From: Pieris napi
Taxonomy: Eukaryota > Arthropoda > Insecta > Lepidoptera > Pieridae
Length of the DNA stretch: 64,000 nucleotides
Assembly: GCF_905475465.1 (NCBI RefSeq)
Contig: NC_062235.1
Span: 8,132,001 to 8,196,000 of the forward strand
Reading direction: 5' to 3'
The notes below the pieces were generated by a model. It saw only the letters and a list, made by a program, of their open reading frames with translations, was not told the origin of the DNA and did no database searches. Below, piece after piece: positions 46,148 to 57,670 of this stretch. How positions within the stretch are numbered: the first letter of the stretch is position 1; each line of letters opens with the position of its first letter. A program made the translations under genes and the position numbers.

Positions 46148-47004
46148 TAGTCCTTTTCATGAAAGAAGTCCCCCAGACGCGGCGCTGCAATCGCATGACG
46201 TAATGTTGCCATTTATGAGTAAAAAATTTACCTATTTTATTTACATTTAGCAGATGTAATTTAACAAATAATATTATTTTCTGCATACTTCGATGAAACA
46301 ATATTTCTGTAATATGTAAAAAGTATATTTTTATTTACTTATATTAGCGGTGTTCTACCTACTTACAGGGAAATGATGAGAAAGTAGGGTAAAGAAAAGC
46401 AATACAATTTTTTATTCAGAGTTTTATTGCATAATTGTTGGGTTACAATTTTTTTCGAAGTACACGCCGCTGTTATACCTTCGTTTGTAATTCTTGTTAT
46501 AGTTTTCTCTGACACACCTGCAATTAAATTATGAACAATTAAAAATAATAGTAACTTTAAGTTTATAATGCTTATGTAATATGTAATATATGTTTTAATT
46601 TCAGTTACCTAGTTTCCTCACGTTATGTATTTATTCAATTTTGTCGCAAAAACAAATTTATATCATAAAAGTCATCAATACAGCAAAAAATTATTAAATG
46701 GCAACTCTAAAAAGTACCTGTTATGGCGGCAACTCGCTTCCGAAGATTGTTTAGTGGTATTAAAACACCTTGATTCTTATGTTCTGCTTCACAGAACTCT
46801 TTCACCTTTAATATCATTTCTCGAGCCGAACTTTTTACAACTTTTGGCATTGTAATCAATCTTTAAAATGCACTAAGCTAGTTAAAAATTCACAAAAATC
46901 TGCCACAACAAACGAACTTGATAACATCGACTAATGACAACTTTGCCGACCTGTCAAATTTAGTTCCAAAAATCACCGCGGGACTTCTTTCATGAAAAGC
47001 ACTA
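46148..47004 (-). mobile_element. Tc1/mariner-like element, internally deleted, with an HTH reading frame
   Basis: Inverted ends TAGTCCTTTTCATGAAAGAA and its near reverse complement (to 47004) match over about 25 bp with one mismatch. TA dinucleotides flank both sides (46146-46147 and 47005-47006). Between them lies a two-exon minus-strand reading frame at 46850-46363. The element is too short for a full transposase. Confidence 0.75.
46363..46850 (-). CDS. Spliced transposase-derived helix-turn-helix protein, 95 aa, no catalytic domain
   Basis: Exon 1 is 46850-46718 and exon 2 is 46517-46363, phase 1, ending in TAA. The sequence reads SSAREMILKVKEFCEAEHKN, then VLIPLNNLRKRVAAIT across the junction into GVSEKTITRITNEG. 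This pattern (basic helix, IPL...RVAA.TGVS..T..RI..E) is the N-terminal DNA-binding HTH of a family of insect Tc1/IS630-type transposases. The normal protein would continue into a DDE domain. Here the frame ends after 50 codons of exon 2 with Lys/Asn-rich and hydrophobic residues. It may be a leftover of internal deletion, or a small protein able to bind element ends. Expression is unknown. Confidence 0.6.
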
Positions 47005-47509
47005 TACTTTAGTTTATGCACAGTACAGCTATCACAGTATTCCTTAAAAGTTTGCCGATTTTTCTTAATTGGAAAAGAAGAAGAAACCCATAATTTCTTG
47101 AGAGAATCGACGGTTTTTTTTTGTTATCAGCCTAAATAATCGGTAACTAGGAAACAATTCCTAACTTCGAAACTTACTTAGAATATGTTACGTCACGAGG
47201 TGAACTATTTTTTAATGTAAAAATTCCACAAACTCGCATTTGGAAGGAACGCCATTAAGAAAACGGTAACTTAATAAAAAAGAAATGTAGGTTTTTGTAA
47301 ATGCTGAAACTTATATTCACTACTACTCACTGTAATTGGATTTGCTGTATTTGACTACGATTACATACAAACATTCTAGTCACCGATAGTTAATATTTTG
47401 TGTTCTTTTATTACGATAATGAGTTGGTTTTTTTTCATAATTCTGTGATGCACCTGTGTAGCCGAGGCATAAAGTGCCCACTTAAGGACTTAAGCAGGTT
47501 TATAAAGTA
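47005..47509. other. Intergenic DNA; no gene seen
   Basis: AT-rich DNA between two inverted-repeat elements. No recognisable frame or repeat head. Confidence 0.5.
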
Positions 47510-48062
47510 CTAGAGTCTGGCTAATTAAAGAAGATAATTGAATTATTTGAAAACTTTCGGATGGCAACACAGAATGTCATTGAATTTCTTAGTGCCAATG
47601 GACTTTGTATCCGGCTAATAAATAAATTTAAAAAAAATTGAATTTCTTTGGTTAGTATGATTTATTGTCTTGATACTTCATGAAATTACTCATTTTTATT
47701 TCTAATATATATTTTTTCCGAATAGTTAACAGGCATAATAGCCTAAACTTTGTTTTATTTGATAGAATATTTCGTTTCTTTCGCAGGATTTGATTATTCC
47801 GAATAAAGTTGTGTTTTATAATAAATATAGTTTTAGTTTTCCAGGCAATGCTCATTTTAAGTATCAATAGTAAAAGATTAAGTACGTATAGTATTTAATT
47901 TCTTAGAATTACAGTTACTATCAATGTAATAAAAAATAATAAAATAAAATCAAGTATCAAGTAAGTTTAATCCACAAAATATATAACTTTTAGGGATACC
48001 ATACTATTTTTTTTTAAATTTACCGCGCTTTTTCGTTATCTTCTTGCATTAGCCAGACTCTA
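47510..48062. mobile_element. Inverted-repeat element just upstream of PTIP
   Basis: Left TAGAGTCTGGCTAAT and right ATTAGCCAGACTCTA are exact reverse complements, with AGAAGAT / ATCTTCT a little further in. The outermost TA on each side could be a Tc1-type target duplication. About 550 bp, with no reading frame of interest. It ends roughly 160 bases before the PTIP start codon. Confidence 0.5.
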
Positions 48063-48222
48063 TAAGGCTGGGGGGTAAATATTTTTTTAGCGTTGGTAAC
48101 ACAGAACACTGAAGTCTGAATTTCCATGATGGACGTTTTAGCGTAGGGTTTTTATTTTCGGCGCAAGATGAAATAAAAATGTTTATTTGAATGAAGTTTT
48201 TATTAGTTTAGTAAAACAGAAA

Positions 48223-51200
48223 ATGGTAACGATTGTTGATGATTTAGACTTTTTAACGGTTCAAGAGGCGATTTTTAAAGATGTCAAATATTACCTCTCT
48301 GGCGATGTTTCGGAAAGGGTTTGTTTTTGTATTTTTCTTGTTTTTATTTTTATTGAAACCTTGAATATGTGGTATAACTGGTCTTGTGAATTGTTATTAC
48401 AGACTATGCAGTTACTTCAGTCGGGTGGAGGTGAAAGCACGAAATATTTTTCTGACTACGTTACTCATCTAATTTGTGGTCAAAATGCTGCTGATACAGA
48501 CATCGATGAAGCTGGTGACATCTACCAGATTCCTGCTGTGACTGAATATTGGGTCTGGGCTTCTGCCAGATTGAAGAAGTTGGCAAATCCAAATCCTTAC
48601 TGCCCTAGCAAGAACAAAATATTTACAAATGTTGTTGCTTGTGTATCCAAAGTGAGTCCTTCCGACGCGAAGGCTTTATTTGCAGTGATAACTTACCATG
48701 GTGGCAAAATTAAGTTAAATTTGGATAGTAAGTGTACTCATTTAATTTGTGGTTCAACAAGTGGTAAAAAATACATTGGTGCAATATCTTTTAGTAACAA
48801 AGTGAAAATTGTTACTCCAGATTGGGTTTTAGAGAGTCTACAAGCAAGACAACTTATAGAGAGTGACAATTTTCACCCTAAGTTATTAGTTGTGCCAAAA
48901 CCTCTTAAACCCATGGATCGCATTAGTGCAATCACAGGTTTTGATTTTGAGGAAGGTATTGCTAAGAACGAAGTTCCCACACAAAACATGTCGGAAAATA
49001 AAAATGATGACACTAAAGCACTACTAGATAAATTGAAACAAAGAATGCCTTGGAACCACAACCCTTCCACAGCAAATTCTTCAACTGTATGTGCAAGTAA
49101 TGTTAGTTCTATGGGATACACTAATGCTGTGAATACAAGTAGCATTGTAACTAAGTCCTTGCCACAAGGAATTGTATCACAAAATGTACAAATACAAGGT
49201 GGACAGGCTAATAATTCACAGTTATTGCAAAAATTTGGCCAAAACTCTAATATGCCCCAAGCAAATATTGTTCAAAATCAACAAATTAATATTCAGCAAG
49301 GTTACTCTCAGGTTCAACAAACCCAACAACCACATGGATTATCGGCTATTCAAATACAACAACAGAAATTACTGCAACAACATCAACTTAGGATGCAAAT
49401 GTTGCAACAAGGATTTACACAGCCAAATGTATCACAAATTAATCAAAATATATCTAAGCAAATACAACAGCACTTACAACCAAACCAACACCATGTCCAA
49501 CAATCTCAAACTGTACAGCAACAACAACAACAAAATACAACAATGACATCGGCCCAACAACAAATTGAGAATATTAGTCAAATGTTAAGTCAAAGTGCAA
49601 ATAACTTGCAACAGGCCCAACTCAATCAGCAAAATATGGCTATGAAACAGAGTTTAACATTGAGTCAACAAAGTGCAGTCCAAAATATTGCACAAGAATT
49701 AGCTCAATCTACTCAAAATTTACAACAGAGCCTCCAAAATGCTAAACTAAATCAAAACCTTGGCCAAGGTCAAGTTATAAATCAACAACAGTTGATCAAT
49801 TCTGGACAGCAACATGCATCACAAAACCAAGGAATGATGCAACAGCAAACTGTTCAATCTCTCACAAATCAACAACAAAACTTGAACATGGGTGTTCAGC
49901 AGGGTCTTGTTACATCTCAAGCTCAACCACAAGGGCAGTTAAATCAACTCGTCAGTAACACATCTCAGCAGTCAGTTATTGGTCAGCAAATTCAACAATC
50001 AATTCAAGGACAACAGAGTACAAATATGTCCGTTCAGGGATCATGGAGACAGCAGAATATTCAAATGGTTCAAAATGTCCAAGGCCAGCATCAAATTATT
50101 AGAAGTCCCTTAGTGCAATCTAGAAATTCGCAAAACCAAGTTATATTGCAGCAGCAGATAATGCAAACTCAGCAACAATCTCTTCTAAACAACCAACAAT
50201 CTCAATTGAGTCCACAACATGGTGTTCAACAATCACAACAGATTTTACAACATTCTATTGGCTCTCAAGGGCAATCAATAAATCAAACACATCACCAAAT
50301 ATTAGTTCAAAAACAGCAGTTACTAAATAGTGGGGGGCAACAGCAGCTTGTTCAAGCTCCTCAGCAAGTGTTAATTAACCAACACACGGGGCATCAGCAA
50401 ATATTAGTTCACGGGAACCAGCAAGTAACATTGCAAGGAGGGCAGCAAATAGTTTCTCAAAGTCAAATTGTTCACCAAGGCGGGCAACTGGTGAACCAAG
50501 GAGGGCAGATTCTAAGCCAAGGTACACAGCAAGTTCTAGCTCAAGGCGGCCAGCATGTAATCTCGCAGCAGGGGCAGCAGCATCAGGTAGTGATAGCTCA
50601 GTCATCTCAGCAAATTGTGTCACAGCAACCTGGGCAGCAAATTATTGGACAAAATGTTGGACAAGGCCAGCAAGTTTTATCTCAAGTGCCCCAATCACCT
50701 CAGCCTAGCCAGATAGGAAGTGGGGGTATCCAGCAAATAATAACCCATGGCGGCGGTCAACAGATAGTTTCACCGGGAGGACAACAAATTGTCCCAGGTG
50801 GACAGAATGTTTCCTGGCAACAGCAGCAGTACATACAACAAAGGCAAACTATTGGACAACCCGCTGGAGTGGGACAAAGGGTAATTTTAGGATTTTGTTG
50901 TGATATTCTGATAGCAAAAAAGAATTAAAGTAAAATCCAGCTATGCTTGGTATAGGATTGTCTCCTTCTAAATTTGTTAAAGAAAGTCCAATGAGTACTT
51001 TCACTGTACTGGTTGCTATTATACTAACATTTTGCAGTTTTACATAAAAATATATCAAAGAGTTGCATTACAATAATCCCGGTCAACAGATTTTGTTCTT
51101 ATAGTTCCTTCTCATGTTGTCAAAATTGCTTTTTCAGCCTCTTCAAGTCTCTTGGACTGCGGGGGGCGGTGGTCGTCAGCTCATACATTTGGATGCGCAG

Positions 51201-54200
51201 ACGCACGCGCAGTTGCAGCAAATGGACCCCCAACAACGCGCCATGTTTGTTTCGCAATTGCAGAAACGACGCCAACTTCATATACAGAGGGCTTTGGCTC
51301 AACAACAGGTTATTTATTTATTAAAAATTAATAATGTATATAATATATTATAACATAAATCAAATGCCAAATAGATTATATCTATTTATTATCGATTTTA
51401 ATACATAATTAAAATGTATGAATTATTACCAAGTTGAATAGTGCTGTAATTAATTGCATAATTGTAGATGGATAAAAACAAGTTCAATCTCAAATCAGTG
51501 AGCAGCTAATATGGCTATACTTAGTATATGTCTATTCCATCTAATGATAGATTATTTAATTTCAATTATACATATAGTAGTTTATATATGGTGCCACTTG
51601 ACTATAAAATACCTGACTACTTTATCCAATGGAGACCATTTTTCCGTAACTATTCATTCTTCTACATAGCTTTTTATTATAGCTATATTTTATGCTTATG
51701 CTATAAAAATATTTTTTAAAAGAATTAACGTACTTTTAGTAAATATTTTGTATCAATAAAATAAATTTACAGCAACCGGTAGTTTCGGGTGCGCCTGCGA
51801 CTCAGAACGTGACATTCATACGAAGCCCATTACCGCCTGGACTTAATCAACAACAACAACAGGTATTTTTTAATAAATATTTAGTTTAGTTTTTAACTCT
51901 CACATTTTGTATCTATGTCACCCTAAAATGGTTTCTACTTAGCAAATCGCAATAATGTAATATTTTACATAATCATGAGAATAATATAATATAGACATAA
52001 GTGTAGGCAAAGCGATTTTCTACAAAATATTATGTCTTCACAAATTTTTTGTACGATGAATAGTTTAGAAGATATAGCCAAAAACGTGTTTTCACGTTTC
52101 CAAGATGGCGGCCGGGTTACAGGGTCGCCAACCACACAAACTTGGGTTTAAGCTTGTATTGCCCCCCCCCCCCCCTACTTGTTCCATAAATAAAATTGCG
52201 TCCTCTAAAAAATGTAACATTTCAATGGACCATATGTAATGATTTGTAACCAGAATTAGGAATATTTTTGTCCCTCATTGCTGTCATGGACAAATGGTTT
52301 TGGTTTCGGAATAAACGGTTGTATTGACACATGTCGGGGTCTAAGAGATGTCAGTTTCTTTCAAAACAAAAGTCGTCATACATAATATACCAATTCTCAG
52401 ATACAATGGCAAGTTCAACAACCAGGGATTCGAACGGCCACTTTACCTGCCGCCACGCCTACACAGACACCACAATCACCAGGTAATATTGGCTACACTA
52501 TAAATACAGCGTTAACTAGCATTACTTCTAGGTTATAGTTTTTTAGCATTAAAATGATTGGCAAAACAACGTGGAAATAAATATATGAATTTGCAATGCT
52601 TTATTACAATATCGGAATTTCAAATCAACTTAACTTAGTAAACACTAATAGAAAATAATGCGATTAGATTTTCTTTATTACAATCAAGAGGTTGATATAT
52701 TAATTATTATTTTAAATGTATTTAAAAATACAGAAATTTATGTGATGGTGGAACACAAGTTCGTCAGAATTTCTCCGTCCATCGAAGCCGCTATTATAAT
52801 ACTTAAAACAAAATTATCTAATATTTTTTTAAATCATATAAAAAAATTAGAAAATTCAAACAAGACTCGTGTATTGTTATATAATATTATATCATAATTT
52901 TGACAATACTATCAAAATTAATATTTATACTGAATAGAATTTAGTATTCATAGTGATAAAATTTTATAGTTTTGTCAGATATGATCCACTTGAAAACAAA
53001 ACAATCCTACGGATTCTTAATCAGTTAGAAAAGTGTCAAAAAACACAATTTAATAGTGAATTCATAAATTATCCAAGTCAATAAGGACAATGTTGAAAAT
53101 TGAAGTTTGTTAAAATAACAAACCTTAAAATTAAAGCAAATGAAACGAGAAAAGCATAGCGTTTTTAAATTATTCAAATATCACTTTTCAAATTTTGTTA
53201 TTCAAATGCTCAACGTCAACGAAACCACATTATAATTTCAATTCACCTCATATTCTAAGTATTCTCGAGAATTTGAATCGAGTTACCATTTCACGTTGAC
53301 AACTCTGACTTAAAAGGACTTATTAAAGTTCCTATTCAAGTATATGAAGTGCAGTTTAAATTGAACCATGGATTTAGATGATATTGACTGTAAGTTTTAA
53401 CTTAAGCATTTTAATATTTTGGTTTTTAATAAAAATCTTGCTCAACTCGTATATTTTAAGACCTGTTTGAATAAGGTTCGTAAATTTTTGCTATTGAAGA
53501 ATTGTGACATATATATGTGTATTCATTAAATAACAACATTCGTTTTGTATGAAAGGATATATTAAGTTAATATAACAAATGAAGGTATTCTTACAGAATT
53601 ATTATTTAGTCAACATTATGACGTGGAAAGTAATACAGCTTTTGACAGTTTTGATCTTATACGACTTAATCCAAAATCGAATTCGTTCATTCAATTTATA
53701 TTCCGTACAACGCGTTTAATATCAATCGTTGGACATTCTTCAGTTGGTGCGGTGGGCGGAACTGTAGGTGCGGTAGGTGGGGCTGCAAATGTAGGTGTGG
53801 TGGAGACGCAAATTCAGCAGTTGCAACGTCAGCAACAATACAGGTTGCAGCAGTTACAGGCGCAGAGGGAACACGCCCATCATCAGGCAGCCAAGCAGGT
53901 TAGCGGAAACATTATTTATGAAAAGTTCACCAAAGGGGAGAAACCGATGAGTCTTGAGGGCGCTCAACAAAAGCGCCTTTGCCCCTGTTCCATATAAATA
54001 AAACTTTTGGTATTACGGACTTAGTTATGAATATTACAGGTGGTGCCAGTTTCTCAGCATGTCGTAACGCCTCTTCAGGAACAACAAGTTGATGCCATCC
54101 TCACGCCCACCACTCCTGATCAGCAAGGTATAATTTGCGCAGATTTCTCCTTGTTAAACTCGTGTACTAATTATTTACAGTTTATTTCTATAATTTTAAA

Positions 54201-55380
54201 ACTTATGATAGAAAATGCAATTTTAGCCGCACGTTGTAATAGAGAAATCAGAAAACATGAAAGTTCACATCTGACTAAAATAATGTATCGCATGTTCAAA
54301 TGTGCAAGCGCCGAATATGTCCTCCAAATGGTTCTGCCTCTTGGACTTGACGATTTAAATCATTATTTAATAAATGTAAATATTGCATATTAATGCATTG
54401 GCAGTAACTAACAGATCCTTATTATACTAAGGCCGGCTCCACACGTTGGCCCCAATATTGGCCCCAACGCTATTCGTCCAACGTGTGGATCTAGAAAATG
54501 GCATTGGTCCCAACGTTGGGGCGAGTGTTGGTAGTTGGCCGGCTCGTGTCGGTTTCATCAAAGGAATCTGCGCCAATGCTCGCGATCTATCCACACGTTG
54601 GCGCTTTGCTCAGTTCTGTTACAACACGCAGCGAGTGCGTACGTCGAACGAGAATGGCTTCCTCATCCACAAAATCGCCACCGGCATGGACAAATGAAAA
54701 AGTAATAGAATTAATTGACCTTTATCAAGCACATCCAATAATATGATGGATCATAAAAATAAAAATTTAATAGCTGATGCATGGCGCACCATTCAACAAA
54801 ATATGGGAATGAATTTCTCAATTGAAGATTTAAAAAAAAAAGCGAGAATCGTTAATGAGCACATATCGCCTTTACAGAAAGAAAATTAGTGACTCTACTC
54901 GATCTGGATCATCAACAGATGATATTTTTCTTTCTCCGATTTATGATAAAGCAATAAATTAATTGAAAATAAATTTCTCAGTAACAAATATAAATCAAAT
55001 AAATATGATTTCTGTATCGGACATCTTCACATTGGCCTTGACGGGACAGAACTAGTTTATTAGCCAACGTGTGTACGCCTCACCGAGTTTGCAATCCAAC
55101 GTTGGTACGAGCGTTGGGACCCACATGTGGAGCCGGCGTAAACATTGTGTTATAGGATTTAATGATACACAATAAAACGCGCCATCATTTTATTTTATTT
55201 AATACTGTCTCACTTTAAATTCTCGCCCCAGACCCGATATTTATGATTCATTTTCGTAGGCGCAGGAGCACTGTTAGTAAATCCGAAAACTAAAACGGCT
55301 CTGGCCAACATGCTGTCTATCCGTCTACAGGGTACAGCACCTCCCAACGAGCATGAACCATCTGCCGCTGGGACGCTTAG
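48223..55380 (+). CDS. ptip: PTIP (PAX-interacting protein 1), 5' part; gene runs out of the window
   Basis: Eight in-phase exons: 48223-48318, 48403-50880, 51138-51308, 51773-51862, 52401-52482, 53744-53898, 54040-54127 and 55260-55380, at least 1093 codons. Two N-terminal BRCT domains: about 10-95 (IFKDVKYYLSGDV, YVTHLICG, YWVWASARLKKL) and about 103-190 (IFTNVVACVSKV, CTHLICG, VTPDWVLESL). From about residue 300 the protein is extremely Gln-rich, as in insect PTIP. PTIP links the MLL3/4 (Trr) H3K4 methyltransferase complex to chromatin and works in the DNA-damage response. The C-terminal BRCT domains of the family are not in the window, so the intron after 55380 is longer than 8.6 kb. The first intron (48319-48402, 84 nt) is itself open in frame; I treat it as an intron because splicing restores the alignment GDVSER-TMQLL with human GDIDPQVIQLL. 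Confidence 0.9.
52080..52215. repeat. Dispersed repeat in a PTIP intron (partner of 7950-8090)
   Basis: Shares CAAGATGGCG, ACACAAACTTGGG and TTAAGCTTGTATTG with the copy at 7950. A run of about 14 C residues at 52165 replaces the shorter C-run of the other copy. Confidence 0.65.
54431..55138 (+). mobile_element. Harbinger-like element in a PTIP intron carrying a MADF-type gene remnant
   Basis: Terminal inverted repeats GGCCGGCTCCACACGTTGG (left) and CCACATGTGGAGCCGGC (right) with direct TAA on each side (54428-54430 and 55139-55141). CCACACGTTGG units in both directions recur inside the left third. It lies between PTIP exons 7 and 8. PIF/Harbinger elements encode a second, Myb/MADF-like protein, which fits the internal frame. 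Confidence 0.75.
54654..54961 (+). pseudogene. MADF-domain protein remnant of a Harbinger-like element
   Basis: Starts MASSSTKSPPAWTNEKVIEL, followed by IDLYQAHPI, then after a frame break KNKNLIADAWRTIQQNMG and, after another break, LMSTYRLYRKKISDSTRSG. Together these are the three helices of a MADF DNA-binding domain in order. Two frameshifts (near 54745 and 54840) make it a pseudogene. The DDE transposase partner is absent. Confidence 0.7.
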
Positions 55381-56234
55381 GTAAGCTTCTATTTGGTAAA
55401 TCATAAATACATACTATGTACCACAGTTTTTCTTTTCAAAGGTTGATGGATTTTAAACTTTATTTGACAATGTAAATATACTCTACATACTTTTAACTTC
55501 TTGTAATTAACGTGACAGTGATACCTAACTACGCAATAGTTAAATAAATAAAATAAAAATACCTTTATTACAAAGATAAAAAAATAATGATTAAATATAA
55601 TTATTAATAAAGAAAAGAAAAAATATTAGTAGGAACCCCTTTCACAGGTCTAAGCCTCCTCAAAAGTCTAAAATTTTTGAAATCAAACTTCGGACGGATA
55701 TAAATGAGAATGTAATCATTTTGGATGTAAAATTTTAAATTTGCACATAAAGTTGACAGACAACAGGTTGAAAAGCTTACTTTGAGTTGCCATAATTACA
55801 CAATCTATTGCGAACTTGGTATTTGCCAAATTCGGTGAATTGTTCATAAAATTTACTATTCTTTTATATACAGGTATATTTTTTTAGTCCTCTTAGTTCG
55901 ATATAAAACACATCTGAATGTACCGATAAGTTTTTTTTAACAATATATGTATATAGCAATGTAACTAAATCACTAATATCTAATCATATCTTATTGTGGT
56001 AGTCTGTCACTAACCTCCTGGTGTTGAAACGTCATCTTTGGAAATATTAAAATGAATTTCCTTTTCTATTTAATCGTTTTTTATGAATCAAACCCTATGT
56101 TGCGACACACAGTCCAAGCTATGCTTTTGTGTGCGGACACATGTTAACATTTTATATTGTCTTTTTTTGACTGATAACTTTTAGAAATAGAAAAACAGTA
56201 AAATACTTTTTTAACAGATTTGAAGTTATGTTTT
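55381..56234. other. ptip: PTIP intron, no further exon recognised
   Basis: I looked for a phase-2 continuation with Gln-rich or BRCT sequence and found none. The last part (56215-56230, TTGAAGTTATG) resembles 4383-4393 at the edge of the inverted-repeat element, so the DIRS element probably inserted into a relative of that family. Confidence 0.5.
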
Positions 56235-56415
56235 ATTATGTGTTCCGTTTGACGTCCGAGGTCCATTATGAGAGTACATCGTTTCCTTTTCCGCCCAAAT
56301 CGCTAGTATCCGACCTTTTCTTACCACGTGACACCGCCGCCAGCGCCCAGCGTTTGAAACTGGAACTAACTTTTTATCGCGCTAAAGCAAGCCGCCAGAG
56401 TTCTTGTTCATTGTT
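56235..56415. repeat. Left inverted terminal repeat of the DIRS element
   Basis: Runs from ATTATGTGTTCCGTTTGACG to about CTTGTTCATTGTT. It is the reverse complement of 63624 to about 63802 over nearly its whole length. Translated frames across both copies are identical because of this repeat and are not genes. Confidence 0.9.
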
Positions 56416-56562
56416 GCGTCGTTTTTCGTCTTGCACAGTCGCTAGTGCACACTTAAAAACGAATCCGTATATTCAAAGTTATATCGACCTAAAATTTATT
56501 TTCAAAGTGGAAATAATTATTTCGTAAAATGGTTAACTCGGTTTTCACGTTAAAAATATAAA

Positions 56563-56748
56563 ATGGCTAATGAAAGTGCTAAAATCGGTGTAAATGTGTT
56601 GGCTACGCGGTCAAACGTGCCTCACCGGCGCTTTACAAGGCCGTCTCATATCACGGGAGATATTGTCTCTGCAAGTTCTGACAAGCCGAGTTCTTCGCAA
56701 AGTTCGAGTACGAGTGAAGAGGATGAAGAACCGCCGCCACAGCAGTAA
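56563..56748 (+). pseudogene. Start of the DIRS gag-like protein, truncated
   Basis: Open frame MANESAKIGVNVLATRSNV, then a Ser-rich and acidic stretch (SSSTSEEDEEPPPQQ) ending in a stop at 61 residues. Its position just inside the left repeat is where DIRS elements keep ORF1. Later fragments of gag-like sequence are scattered to about 57470 in broken frames. Function inferred from position only. Confidence 0.5.
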
Positions 56749-57670
56749 TTCACGTGATTATTCTCAGGTTTGAGCAATTGTCGCAGTAATTGGTGAGTCA
56801 CCTTAATAATACTTTTTTACAATTATGCTGCGTTGTCTAGCATGTTACATAAAGTGACCGAATCTAATAATGCAAACCTACACGACCCTTTTTTGAACCA
56901 TGCGGCTGTAGTTAATGATATTGCTCATATAGACGTGTCGGTTCAAGAACCTCCGAGTTATAAATTATAATATTAATTTCAATGCAGAGGTTTCTACATT
57001 TCTGATTTGAACTGTGTACGTTATATTGATATACAAAAGAAATACGTTGCTTTTCCTGCTTTTACCGATTTAAAAATGAGTTTATCAATAAAGCGTTACG
57101 TAGCGTTTTAGTGGTCTTCAGTCGAACGCGGTTCTTAATTTAAATTCTATTCATAATAAATTGCAAGAATGTTTTGGTCAAACTTTAAAAACATGTTATA
57201 GAAGATTTAGATAAAATTCCCACCCCTCTTCGGAGTTTTGTTTAATCCTGAAAAATTATCTAAATATTTACAAAATGTTGGTAGTATTGTCAAAATTGAC
57301 AGAGTTCGCGGGTACCAATCTAAAACAATACGCGTTAAATCACGCATACGTTTTTAATCGCCTGTAGCTTCAACGTCTCAGGTTAGTCAAAAGCCCTTTC
57401 TTGGTAACCGATACAACTCAAAACAAGGACAACAGAGTCACAACTTCGATGATCACGAAAATAAAAACGCCTGGCAGATGTGAAACATCGACATTATTTT
57501 GTTAAAATAACGATGACTATTTATTGAATAAACATTTATTTTCATTTCAATACAAAAAATTTACGAATTTATTTCAAAACGTGATATACCATCATATAGC
57601 GTGGCATCGCCACGGCATTTGCCGCCACACCAGAAATCGGTTTTACGTGCGGTTATAGATGTTTCACATC

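Noticed and set aside
46107..46301. 64-codon minus-strand frame near the Tc1-like left end
   Set aside because: It crosses the terminal inverted repeat and has no similarity to the HTH protein or to a DDE domain.
49172..49546. 124-codon Asn/Tyr/Lys-rich frame
   Set aside because: Shadow of the CAA-rich PTIP exon in another frame.
50375..50623. 82-codon minus-strand frame rich in Ala and Leu
   Set aside because: Complement of the PTIP Gln-rich exon. Gln codons read backwards give Leu, Ala and Cys.
55437..55475. Possible ninth PTIP exon after TTTTCAAAG at about 55440
   Set aside because: The phase-2 continuation meets a stop after about 11 codons and has no Gln-rich or BRCT character.
56228..56527. 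99-codon frame starting in the DIRS left repeat, with an identical peptide on the minus strand at 63614-63799
   Set aside because: The peptide is the same because the sequence is the inverted terminal repeat, not because of two genes.
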